Shown here piece by piece: positions 37,601-47,856 of a stretch of 64,000 bases of DNA. Position numbers and translations under genes: made by a program. The stretch lies in the NCBI GenBank assembly GCA_000181795.3, contig CM012954.1, forward strand, positions 1,355,689-1,419,688. The letters run 5' to 3'. Below the pieces are notes generated by a model. It did no database searches, was not told the DNA's origin, and worked only from the letters and a program-made list of their open reading frames with translations. Numbering within the stretch: position 1 is the first letter of the stretch; every line of letters starts with the position of its first letter. Source of the stretch: Trichinella spiralis. Its lineage: Eukaryota; Nematoda; Enoplea; Trichinellida; Trichinellidae.

Positions 37601-40530
37601 AATTGTACAAAAAATTGCAGTAAAACTACAATAATTTTTATCACTGAAAACACCTGAGCAGCGAAATTGGTTAACTGTTTTTTATAAGTGATTGACAAAA
37701 TAATTTATGGTCACTTTATAAATTGGATAAAATTATAAAATAGAAAAGAAAATGACACCAGTACATTTCAGTGGAGCTAGCAAGTTAGTCAGTCAGTCAG
37801 CTAGTTAGTTGTTGGTTAGTCGTCAGTTGGTGTAGAATTGTGATTTTGTCATTGACACAGAACGATGAAAGAGAGAGAATAATGGAAACAATTTTTCCAC
37901 ATAAAATGAATATATACAAATTGCTTTAATCAACCATATCTGCCTACCATTGAAAGCTGCAAATTGTTCACGGTAAGCAGCAAGTGTATGTATGCTTTTC
38001 AATTCAAATTGTATACGCACTTGTTGTGCGCATGAAACGAACGATCAACAGTTGCAAATTTCTTGCAGACTCCTGCCTGCAGGTTGAGCACTTTTATGGA
38101 GACGACCTCGAATCGAGACGTGCTTTGCACAAATTGCCAAACAAAAAGAACCACTTGTTGAAGAGGATTGATTCTCTTTTTTCCCCGTTATTTGTGCCCT
38201 TCTATTTTTTCAGTCTCTTTTTATTCGTATTCTTATTTTTTGTTCTGGCACCGCTCAGAAACAGAATCTCACGTCAAGGTCAGTTTGGAACGAGGCCAGG
38301 GTCCTGCTCTTTTGTAATTGTCCCATCGTCCACTGTTGACCAAAGTACGTTAATTTGTTTAGAGGGCAGCTGAGGTCAGCAGTGATGGAGAAAGAGACTC
38401 TGATGGAGAAAGCAGATAGATAGAAGAAGCTTTTCGCGCTTGCACTGCAGTGCAGTAGCGGCCGCCTACAGTAGTGGCCAAAAGTAGTGTTTGCTCAAAT
38501 AGAGGGGTGTCGTGTTCCGGCGGTCAATTTACGGACGACTTGATGATCGCTTGTATACAAAAGGGTTGTGATTGTTGGGACGAGGAGTAAAAGCCGAGCG
38601 ACTGACTTGAAGCGAGAAAATATTTGCCTTCTCTCAAATGAACAACAACCGTTCGTTGATCAGCTTTAAGCAGCTGAGCACACAGCCCCTTCATTGCTGC
38701 CTTGGCTCTGGTTAATCGTGGCTCAACTTCAGCTAGCTTAGCTGAAATATCAAACGAACAAAATCAATCCACTTTTCCACTCACTACTTGTTGCTAGTAT
38801 AAATTCATGCATATTAAGGGAAAAAAGACAAGAACAAAAGCTGAAAAGATGATAGAAAACTTTCAAAGGGAACAACAGTTACTACCGTACCGTATGTGTA
38901 TTCCGTTAAAAGTGATTCATTCCGCTTGTCGAACTAAAATGAGCGCTCGAAATCTCTTTAATTAGCATTATTACACAGTGTGTATGGAGTAGTAAATTGT
39001 GAAACGATTGTGTAAACATGCTAGCCTTTCGCTGATGCGACTGTGTAAACATGCTCACCTCCTGAAAACTGAAGCTCCTGAATTAGCCAAAGTTAACTAA
39101 CTAACTGACTAACTGACTGACTGTGATGATGATCATTGAATCAAATGAAAATTCATGGAAACAGAGCAAATTAATTATAAATGAATTTTCAAATAAAATT
39201 CAACGAACCACAGCTCTCAATTAATTATTTTTCAGTTTCTTCTGAATTCTGAATCGGATGCGTAGTTTTTTGTCCAAAAGAAGAAGAATAAATAACTTTA
39301 ACAACAAATGTGAAAATGAATGATAAAAAATTATCTGCTGATGCTTCTTCTTTTAATTCTTCTGATCCAACAGGTCCACTGTTGAACAACCGCCGGAAAT
39401 TGATTGATATTGAAATTGATTTCCCCGCTTGATAACGTTCTTCGTTTCATTTCTTCACATATAAAACTACTTGTGCAATAAGAATTCAAATGGAAAATAA
39501 GCTCATAAATAAAAATTTGCAAAAATCCAACAAGCAATATACATACACATACATATTTTGTCTCTTTCTTGTGCATATAATTTTCCGGCTTTTTTCATAT
39601 TTGCCAGTTTATTGATTGACTGAGAAGAGCTAGTTAGTTAGTTGGTTGGTTAGTAATTTGTGGAAATTTACTTGTCCAGTGGAAAATTTGTCATTTTCAG
39701 TTCGGCACCACGTTAGCAATGCTATTTCTGGCAACGTTTGGTCACAATCGTGCGGCGCTGTATTTCGGCACGAGCATGGCCGGTGTATTCATTTCGAGCA
39801 CTTACCCGATGGTGATTAGCGTGGTCGAGCAAAGAGCTAACCATGTTAGCCGTAAGTTGTTATTATCATTAGTCAATCAATCAATCAATCAGTCAATTAA
39901 TTAATTACATAACAAGAAAGAGCCTTTGCTGTTTGTTACCCGTTGATTTGTTGTTACCCGCAGAAACGGCTATCAGTTTCATCGTAGTTGCCGCAGCCAT
40001 TGGAGAAACGCTTTATCCGGTTCTAGTTGGTCATGTATGAATGAATGAATGATCAGTTCATATAAATAATTAACAAATACATAAATTATTTATTAATCGA
40101 TTAATCAATTAATTTGTTTTCATCTTCTTTTTTCCATTCAGCTGTTCGACAGTTACGGTTGGTCGGTATTTTTGATCTTCGGCAGTGTTACCTGCGCCGG
40201 CATGATTGTAGCGTCGCTTGTACTTCGACAGTGCGCATTCAAGCGATCAGGTTGTTGTAATTTCATTCTATTTATTCAATTCATATTTTTTTTGCACTTG
40301 CGCATTTGTAATTTGAATTTATTTGGGATTTGGGAAAAATTGTCATCCAATTTTGTACCTTTTCAGCGGATCACAGTGACCAACGACCGTCGTCCGCAGC
40401 CAGCTTTACAACAAGTGGCGACGATCACGATCACCATCACGGAAACCAGTGGAAATTGCCACTGCTTGAAGCCTCGAAAAGACCGTCGAAAGTTTACCAA
40501 ACGGCCACCGCCGGTGAACAACAAAATTAA
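34634..40530 (+). CDS. Major facilitator transporter, MFSD4/NaGLT1-like, 12 exons
   Basis: Plasma- or endo-membrane transporter resembling MFSD4 and the sodium-dependent glucose transporter NaGLT1; substrate unproven. Exons: 34634-34998, 35184-35379, 35443-35594, 35666-35753, 35820-35931, 36642-36733, 36801-36893, 37004-37084, 39701-39851, 39964-40034, 40142-40250 and 40367-40530. All phases agree and give 557 residues. Landmarks: FGMGIAFLGPTLWDL in helix 1, GGQLLYL after helix 2, a HFCYGFGAFLSPIIAGP stretch typical of the family, EKFTQKS at the central loop, GKIVIAMAGLILFFADG in helix 7, SSTYPMVISVVEQ in helix 10, ETLYPVLVG, then a cytosolic tail with a short His/Asp-rich patch (DDHDHHHG). 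The start ATG at 34634 opens a polar, lysine-rich N-terminus. Intron 8 (37085-39700) is 2.6 kb while most others are 60-710 bp. The gene converges on the ETS gene, 931 bp away. Confidence 0.85.
37085..39700 (+). other. Unusually long intron 8 of the MFSD4-like gene
   Basis: Contains (TCAG/TTAG)n-like runs near 37785-37830 and 39095-39120, two G-runs at 37147-37159 (ggggg t ggggggg), and a GC-richer island at about 38390-38720 with a 12 bp perfect palindrome (gcactgcagtgc). A 129-codon plus frame at 37984-38373 includes a hydrophobic stretch but shows no splice or family support. No nested gene is established. Confidence 0.5.
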
Positions 40531-41461
40531 TTTTTAACTTTTTTTTTATTTCTCACTTCTCATCCGTCATCATCGCAATATCGTGGCATAAAAAATGCAA
40601 AGCAGACTATGGATGACCATCAGAAGCTGACCGACCGACCACCAAGCAAGCGGCCACAATACGAGCGCACGTCCAACTGACGTACTGACAAAACCATTAT
40701 TGTCACATGATAAGATTTTCAAAAATAATAAAAATTACCAAGAAAAAACAGAAATAATAAGTGTAATAGCAGTATCAGTAATAATAATAGTAGTGTAGTA
40801 GTAGTAGTAGTAGTAGTAGTAGCAGAATAGAAGAGAAGCGCACAATTTTGTGGTCGTCGTCGTCAACAACAAGGAAAAAAACATACGCAATAATAATAAT
40901 AATAATAATAATAAGATAACCGCCGTAGGCTAGATAGAGGACCAACATACATAGAAACAAACAAACAAATAAACAAACAGATCGTCTTGTCCATTGAACA
41001 AAAAAGGAAGACAGACGATAAAAAAGCATGGAATGCGATGAAACATCCTGTCCAGATAACGCCAAAACATCCGTTGTTGGTTACCCAGCTCGCATTAATT
41101 TTTCTCTTCTCCTCTCCACAGATGATGAAAATTATCAAATTATTATTACTATTACTATTACTATTAGTATTGCTATTGCTATAAGGCACAATGCAATAAC
41201 GGAGCACTATTTAGCATATATATTTGAAAAAGAAAAGAAATAATAAGTAAAAATAAAACAAGTTATAACAACAAAAGAAAATTGCAAAAAAGAAAGAGGT
41301 TTTTGAAAAAATGGGCAAGCAAGAAAGAAAAAGATACGCGACGAATGAGAAAAGTAAAAATTATATCAACCGTAATGTGTGATTGATGATGATGCGAGCG
41401 TGAAAGCAAAATTGCGAAAAAAAATAATAATTACCAAATTTTGAAAAAGTGAGGAAAAGTT
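40531..41461. other. Convergent 3' region between MFSD4-like and ETS genes
   Basis: Tail-to-tail interval holding both 3' UTRs. Trinucleotide runs (agt)n at about 40795-40823 and (aat)n at about 40889-40913. Overlapping small frames on both strands come from these repeats. Confidence 0.6.
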
Positions 41462-42976
41462 TCACACGGAAGGAGCCGACTCACGTGGAATAAATGCCGA
41501 TCGACCGACGTCGATTGGAGTTTTGAAAGTTGCGGCACTGTTGGCCGCAGCAGCGGCATTAGCTTGGGCGTGAGCAACTGCGGGACCACCGAAGAAGTAA
41601 TATGCGGCTGGATTTGCCGGCCAGGTAGGGCTGCCGATCATCGACGGCGGGAATTGGAATGTGGCCGCCGTTGGCGACGAACAGAACAACGGACTCAGCG
41701 GTATTGGGCTGTTGACCGAGTTCCAAAAATTCAACGGACTCGCCATATAGGGATTCAGACCGGTCGGTTGGAACAGCGGTGACGAAAGAGCAGCACCGAC
41801 TGCCAGTTGTTGCTGCAACTGGACAGCATGCGACTGACTCAACGCGGACAGATTCAGCGGATAAGGCTTCGGTTTAGCTGGTCGCTTTTTCACCACCGGG
41901 CTAGCAGGCTTTTTCTCGCTTTGCTGCTGCTGTTGTTGTCCATGAGAATGATGATGACTGTTGTGATGATGATGCTGATGATGATGATGATGATGAATAC
42001 GATTATGATGATGGTGACTGCTGCTGCTGCTGCTATTGCGATCATCTACCTGATGATGATGATCAGCATCGAATACATCATCAGCACTAGTAGTGGTAGT
42101 TGTTGGCCCATCACCACCAGCACCATTGGCAACATTAGCTGCGGAATTTGGTTCCAACTGGTCGCAGTCCGCTAATTCGACAAAACTCGACGGTCTACGT
42201 TGCTTTCGACTAGGCGACTGTGTATCATCGGTCGTCGTCGTCGTCGTTGTTGTGGCTGTTGCAACGCTGCAGCGTCGTTCTGTTAAATTAGTAGTAGAAC
42301 AAGGCCGAGAAAAAGATTCTCCCTCTTCATCACAACAATCCGCAGTCGGTGATCGTTTCCTCGTACCGACAGCGAGATCTAACAAAGGATTTGGATTATT
42401 ATTATTATTAGCATTGTTGTTGTTGTTGCTAATTAAACGCTGTTCAGATGGAGAACAACAACTGGCACTGATTGTAGAAGCATCGTCTTCTAGTTCGTCG
42501 TCAGCACCATAACCGTTGATATCAGCCGGGGCAGATCGACTAGCACAGGCCGCGGCAGCGGCTACAGCCGAACTCATCTTCAACAAATAGTTCATCATGT
42601 CAGTACGACCATTTTCCGGGAATGCTACAAATTTGTAAACAAACTTCTGGCCCATCACTTTGCGAATAATATTCTTGTCGTAATAATAACGCAGAGCGCG
42701 GGATAGTTTGTCATAATTCATATTTGGCTTGTTTTTTCGCAAACCCCACAGACGAGCCACTTCTTGGGCGTTGAGCAGCTTGAATTCACCGTCACTGTTG
42801 GTCCAGCGGATAATTTCCGCATGCTCGCTGTTCAACAACAGTTCGAGCAAAAATTGCCAAAGCGTAACGCCAGTTTCCATCATCGAAGAAACTGCCGCAG
42901 TAGTTGAACTGTTGCTGTTGCTCACCGCAGCGGTTGTGGTGCTGGAAGCGGCGGCCATGTCGTTCATCATCATCAT
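41462..42976 (-). CDS. lin-1: ETS-domain transcription factor, ELK/LIN-1 type
   Basis: Sequence-specific nuclear factor at the end of Ras-ERK signalling. One coding exon gives 504 residues from the first of four ATGs at 42976. The ETS domain spans about residues 38-119: [10 protein letters not shown], the recognition-helix text [32 protein letters not shown], and [10 protein letters not shown], which places it in the ELK/TCF branch. A basic-hydrophobic MAPK D-site is visible at 363-379 ([17 protein letters not shown]) and an ERK DEF docking motif FQFP at 440-443, surrounded by SP sites ([13 protein letters not shown]). Both docking motifs occur in ELK1 and C. elegans LIN-1. Long Asn, Thr, Ser, His and Gln tracts fill the middle. 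An acceptor at 43024 shows that a 5' UTR exon lies upstream, leaving about 47 nt of leader before the ATG. The lin-1 symbol is by similarity. Confidence 0.88.
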   Translation of the reverse strand: MMMMNDMAAASSTTTAAVSNSNSSTTAAVSSMMETGVTLWQFLLELLLNSEHAEIIRWTNSDGEFKLLNAQEVARLWGLRKNKPNMNYDKLSRALRYYYDKNIIRKVMGQKFVYKFVAFPENGRTDMMNYLLKMSSAVAAAAACASRSAPADINGYGADDELEDDASTISASCCSPSEQRLISNNNNNANNNNNPNPLLDLAVGTRKRSPTADCCDEEGESFSRPCSTTNLTERRCSVATATTTTTTTTDDTQSPSRKQRRPSSFVELADCDQLEPNSAANVANGAGGDGPTTTTTSADDVFDADHHHQVDDRNSSSSSSHHHHNRIHHHHHHQHHHHNSHHHSHGQQQQQQSEKKPASPVVKKRPAKPKPYPLNLSALSQSHAVQLQQQLAVGAALSSPLFQPTGLNPYMASPLNFWNSVNSPIPLSPLFCSSPTAATFQFPPSMIGSPTWPANPAAYYFFGGPAVAHAQANAAAAANSAATFKTPIDVGRSAFIPRESAPSV

Positions 42977-43023
42977 CTGCACGTACGTACTTCGATGCAG
43001 ATAGAGGTTGGTTGAGCTGCTGT
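42977..43023 (-). other. 5' UTR part of the ETS gene second exon
   Basis: On the minus strand, a pyrimidine-rich tract ending TTTTTTCACCAG precedes this segment, so an intron ends at 43024. The first, non-coding exon and promoter lie further right and were not located. Confidence 0.55.
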
Positions 43024-43523
43024 CTGGTGAAAAAAGAAAAACCAACAAGAAAACACAACCAAACTACTCTACCAAAACGGCAATGCTAAAAAGTAAAAAA
43101 AAATATGGAAAATTAAAATCATGTTCAGTTGATTGACGCTGCTCTGACTGAGAACACGCAGAAGAGAAAAGCGCGCAGGTGAATAAATAAAATATCATCG
43201 CCAATCAAGATGCAAGATATAATTATATATATGTGTAGTTAGTGAGATTCGACTGTTGATTAACGCGGCGACTGATTGTCAATGATGCGAAAACAAAGCC
43301 TATAATAATAGGGATAAAAAAGAGATAATAGAGCAAGAAATTAATGGCGGCGGTTCGCTCTCACGGTCTATAATGACAACTGTTACTTTTCGCTTTCGCT
43401 TCTGCGTGTTTACTCGTCCATGTTGACACGGAAGTAACAAACACAGGAAGTCTCCGAGAGGAGTGACTGTCGTTGCACGTGTGCACAGAGATGGGATAAG
43501 CTAACTGAAAGAAATTGTACATA

Positions 43524-43665
43524 CAAAATGAGAAAAATTGAAAGGGAGGTAGAGAAAAAAGGGAGGGGGAGGGTGGGTGGAAAGAAGGGACGGATAAAGC
43601 AAAAGAGAGAGAGAAAAGAAAATTGAAGAGAGAAAGGGAGAAAGAGCAAGCAAAAGAGAAAAGCG
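43524..43665 (+). repeat. Polypurine tract with G-quadruplex motif
   Basis: About 140 bp that are almost purely purine on the plus strand. Positions 43561-43577 read gggagggggagggtggg, four G-runs with single-base loops. It lies about 590 bp upstream of the ETS start codon, on the template strand for that gene. Confidence 0.75.
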
Positions 43666-44156
43666 TGCGCATGGATTGTGCGGAATAATGAGAGAAAATC
43701 GAACCGGTTAACAAAGTGTAAATAATTGAATTAAGCTGCCGTGGCGTGCAAGCAAAGGCAATCCTGTACAAAGAGTGAAAGCAACACAGAGGGAGCGAGA
43801 GAGAGAGAGGCCGGCTTTAAAAGAGAGATGGTGACGACGATAAACAACAAAAAGCAAACGATGCAAGCCAACCAGCAGTGGGCGCTGATGTGTCGCGCTA
43901 TTTCAGGTCAACACTTATTATTATTTTTTTTTCAATCTCTCTTTTTTTTCTCTTTCCTACCAATGTACGACGACAAAAAGAGCGGATACAGGAAATGACG
44001 ACGGTGTATTAAGGTCAGTCAAGTACAATGCGAGAAAGAGTTGTCTGTGAAAGAAAGGGAAAAAGCAAATTCCGAGGTCAATGGAGCATGGTCGCAGCTG
44101 CTCGGCGCGCCTCCTGTGCATGTGAGAAGTTGAAAGCAGGCGATGATGACCTGAGT

Positions 44157-44212
44157 AAGTGAGTGAGTGAGTGAGTGAGAGAGAAGCAGAAGTAGAAGCA
44201 GAAGCAGAAGCA
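44157..44212. repeat. (GTGA)n followed by (GAAGCA)n repeat
   Basis: agtgagtgagtgagtgagtg passes into gcagaagtagaagcagaagc. A second (GTGA)n tract lies at 57509-57529. Confidence 0.8.
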
Positions 44213-45079
44213 GTTTTTTTTCTCAGCTGTTCCAATCGTACCACAGCTAGCTAGCTAAATTAATATTTTCATCACTGAAAAAAAAAATCTCCAAACGGCT
44301 AGTAGCGTCCTGTGAGTCCGGATGTATACCTGACTGAGCGGAGTGTGTTGCGCAAGTGTTCCAAAGCTTGATGTGAATGCTGAATATTCACATCTTGACG
44401 TTTGCCCCCAACGTACAGTACAGATGAGCAGAGAGAGAGAGAGAAAGAGAAACAGCCTCGCTCGCACGCACGCGTGCACGTGAGAATGCCACACCTTCGT
44501 CAAATCTCTTGTCGTCGTCGTCCAAACCAAAAGCGTCGAAAAGCAGCAATTAATATGCCGGTGTGCTTCTCTTCCAGATTGTCGTCTGCCTGCTTGCTTC
44601 TCGAAATGTCAACAGCAGCAGCAGCGTTAAGCTGAGCAAATTGACTAGTGGGAAGACGAAGAAGGCACGACGTGGCGGTTAGATTAGCCCGTCCGTGTGT
44701 GCTGTATGCTAAACCAACCGAACCTGCTGCTGCTGCTACAATAAAATAAAACCAACAACTGACCGTCGTCGCTCTAGCCGTGGCGTTCGTGGCAAAAATT
44801 GCCGAGGCCGCACGAGGTGAACATATACACAACCGAACCGGCTCGCACCGATGACGACGAATCAAAATTCTCCACTGACCAGTTAAAAGTCAGTTGCTTT
44901 CTCTCATTGGCAATTAATTCTTCTCTTCACAATCATCACATACTTGGACAAACATACGATCAAAACACACATACCTCATCATAATCATCATCATCATCGT
45001 CACCACTTTTCAACAATCTTGTCCAACGCACGACGCAATCATTTATACAAAGAAAACACACGAACAACCGCCGCCAACA

Positions 45080-45150
45080 ACAACAACAACAACAACAACA
45101 GCATATTTTTCTCCATACAACCAACCAACCAACCAACCAACCAACCAACC
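45080..45150. repeat. (CAA)n and (CCAA)n microsatellites
   Basis: caacaacaacaacaacaaca followed by eight ccaa units; read directly. Confidence 0.85.
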
Positions 45151-46298
45151 AATTTCCGCATAAATTGTGCACCTTCATTAATAACAGCACCGTGTATATA
45201 TGTAATCAAAAAAGAAAAAACAACCAACTCTTTTTTTATCTATATCCATACGAGAACTTTGAACTCTGAGTAGGGTAATTTTTGAAAAAAAAATAATAAA
45301 TAAAATAATGATCGACATGCAATCGAAAAGCATGCATATGCAACCTAATTTTTTCTCCATCTCTTCACACAATTCTCCAGTGGGAATATGGGAATAAAAA
45401 TATTCCAGCTCTGAGCAATGAGCAGCAGTAGTAGTAGTTGGTACGCGATCGAAAAGACAAACTTCCGCTCGAGTTCGAACAAAGACCACAAAGCAGCAAG
45501 CAACAACCAGTCGAGCAAGCAACGATTAAAAAAAGAAGATGAACATTTTGAAAGCTGCAAAAAATCCACCACCACCACCACCAGCAGCAGTGTGTGAGTG
45601 AATGATGATGATGATGATTAAGCAAAAGCAGATGTGAACACTGCCGCTGCGTTCGAATTTCTCCGAAACAACCAACCAACCAACAGATATATTTAAATAA
45701 ATATTTCAAAGAGGAAATTCAAAAAAAAAAAACTGCACGTGGTCAATTTCAAAAACAACACAAATCTAACTAAAATCTACTACTAGTAGTCAAGCTGCAA
45801 AAGTGAAAACAAAAAAAAATCATCGCTTCCAATTCGCTCACTGTGCAAACTGAAAATTCCCATGATTGGCTATTTTTCTGTTGCATTTATTATTTATTTT
45901 TTTACGATTATTATTACTGTGCTATTGTGATGAAAATTTCAATGCCGTCACAATAATGTTGGAGCGCATTGCTTAGGGGCGCCAACGTCACGTATTAATC
46001 GATCGTTAAGTGAATCGTTTGATTTATGAATGCCTAATCGAACCAGCGCATCTTTTCCGGTCGGGCCATTAACGCCGCCGACTTCCAAGGCCAGAGGTCA
46101 CAGCCAGCCGCCGTATGCATAAATATTATTTGTAAAAAATTACTGTACAATTGATAGAAGAGAACGACGACAATCGACAACAATTGTTGATGGTGATGGA
46201 TGGATAATATGATGGGAAAAGATAAGAATGAAAAAAGAAAAGTTCCTCTGGTGGATCCCAGTTCTTCCGGTCTACATGGCCCCCACATTCGAGTGGAG

Positions 46299-46349
46299 TA
46301 GCAGCAGCAGCAGCAGCAGCAGCAATAACAGTAGTAGTAGTAGTAGTAG
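46299..46349. repeat. (GCA)n and (GTA)n microsatellites
   Basis: Two trinucleotide runs separated by ataaca; they encode poly-Leu/Ala/Tyr tracts in spurious frames on both strands. Confidence 0.85.
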
Positions 46350-46364
46350 GACTCTTTGATTTGG

Positions 46365-46396
46365 CAATAAAAAAGCCGGCTCGGCTTTTTTTATTG
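46365..46396. other. Perfect-stem hairpin with A- and T-tracts
   Basis: caataaaaaagccg, loop gct, cggctttttttattg: a near-perfect inverted repeat with 14-15 bp arms. It has the shape of a bidirectional intrinsic terminator, but the surrounding DNA is eukaryotic. Confidence 0.6.
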
Positions 46397-47824
46397 TACA
46401 ATGGATGCCACCGTTGTGTCCGTTGCCGCCGCGGGGCATGGAGCTCGACGGGGGCGCATGCCGTCGTTGTCGTCTGTCGGTCGGTCGGTGCGAATGCACC
46501 GTCGACCTTGCCGGCCAAAGACGACCGATGGCAACGTGGCGCGGAAGCCAGCCGACTTGATTTCGGCGTTGACGTCAAGCCACGCCCTGGAAGAACGAGA
46601 TCAATCACCACGCTCGTCAGCAGAAGCAAAGCGAAAACCGTTACAAATCGGACTGGACTACGAGTGTGGAAGTGAATAGTGTGGATGTGAGCTGTGGAAG
46701 AGGTAGATGTTGAAAAGGGGGTGACGAGAACAGAAAATATGAGAGAGAAAAAACAAAGAAAATAAATTGTCAGTGAAGAAGAAGCTTGACAAGCAACAAT
46801 TGTCAGCATTTGTTGCACGCGAACCGCGAGGCTTCCATCCTTCCATTTTTTCCTCTCCGACTGGTGGCAAATCGGTGGAGCACAGGCAAAAGAAAGCAAA
46901 GACAATATCCAATCCTTCTCCCTCTCTCCCTCCTCTGCAGGGTTGGTGACGTCTGCAAACACTGAGAGCGTTCAGAAAGCAAAGATTAGCAACAATGAAC
47001 GGCAAGCATGTCGTGGCGGAAAGGAATTGTGTGATTGGTTAAAAGAAAACCGACGCTTTTCTTTTTACCTCTATTTCTTCAGTTTGAATATCTCACCACT
47101 ACCCCACTACCACTGGATGTGAAGAGACAGAAAGAGAGAGAAAAAAAATTAGAAAAAATAAGTAATAATAATAATTTATAAAAAACTTAAAAATGAAGAA
47201 TTGCATGTTGCGTGCAGTTTTGTTGGAACTTGGCTGGCTGGCTGGCTTGAAGTGTGAAAAATTGACGGCTAGCGACGAGGGTCAACGGACAACAAAAAAG
47301 CTTGACCGCCGCCGCCGCCGCTGTATACTGGTGCTTACTACTACTTACCGACTACAACTACCAGCATGCCAGTATTACTAATAGAAGTGAACTACTGCAA
47401 CAAACCGGTGTGCGGGTGAAAAGCTGCCCAAGAAATGTAGGTTAGCTGAAGTGGCCGCAATTACTGCGAAACCGAAAATGCGCGTCCCGAAAATGAAGAC
47501 GCAGGAAATGATCCCATTTGCTGCGATCGCGTCACCATAATAGCAATATTCAAAAAAAATAATATGAGAAAAAAATTAAATTATTATTAATAATAAAATG
47601 GGATAAGATGAGATGAGATGAGATGAGATAATCAGCAACAACAAACCTGCCTGTTGTTGGAAAAAATTAGCTTCTTGATGATTGATGTTCAACGGGGATG
47701 GTTAGTTAGCGGCGGTTAGGTTGGCTTAATTGTGAAAGCAACAATCTTGATCGGTGTGTATAAGTTTGGTTGGTTGAATTGCACAAAGTCAAAGAATGAC
47801 CAATAATTGTAAAGACCAACAACA

Positions 47825-47856
47825 ATATAGTACAATACAATACAATACAATACAAT
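47825..47856. repeat. (CAATA)n pentanucleotide repeat
   Basis: Four to five tandem caata units followed by (gat)n near 47869-47880. Confidence 0.8.

Noticed and set aside
37984-38373. 129-codon plus frame within intron 8 of the MFSD4-like gene
   Set aside because: Has one hydrophobic stretch but lacks splice signals that join it in phase to exons 8 and 9, which fit each other directly.
43361-43998. Overlapping frames on both strands upstream of the ETS gene
   Set aside because: Produced by the polypurine tract, which lacks stop codons in several frames.
44944-45709. Cluster of 60-115 codon frames
   Set aside because: Built on (caa)n, (ccaa)n and (cca)n repeats giving poly-Asn, poly-Gly/Trp or poly-Leu; not coding.
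46401-46679. 92-codon plus-strand frame in a GC-rich segment
   Set aside because: Composition is gene-like but overlapping frames on both strands are open too; no family match and no splice partner, so it is left as part of the upstream region.
46126-46962. 278-codon minus-strand frame
   Set aside because: Runs through (gca)n and (gta)n microsatellites and low-complexity Thr/Ala/Ser text; no domain, and the reading frame on the other strand is just as long.
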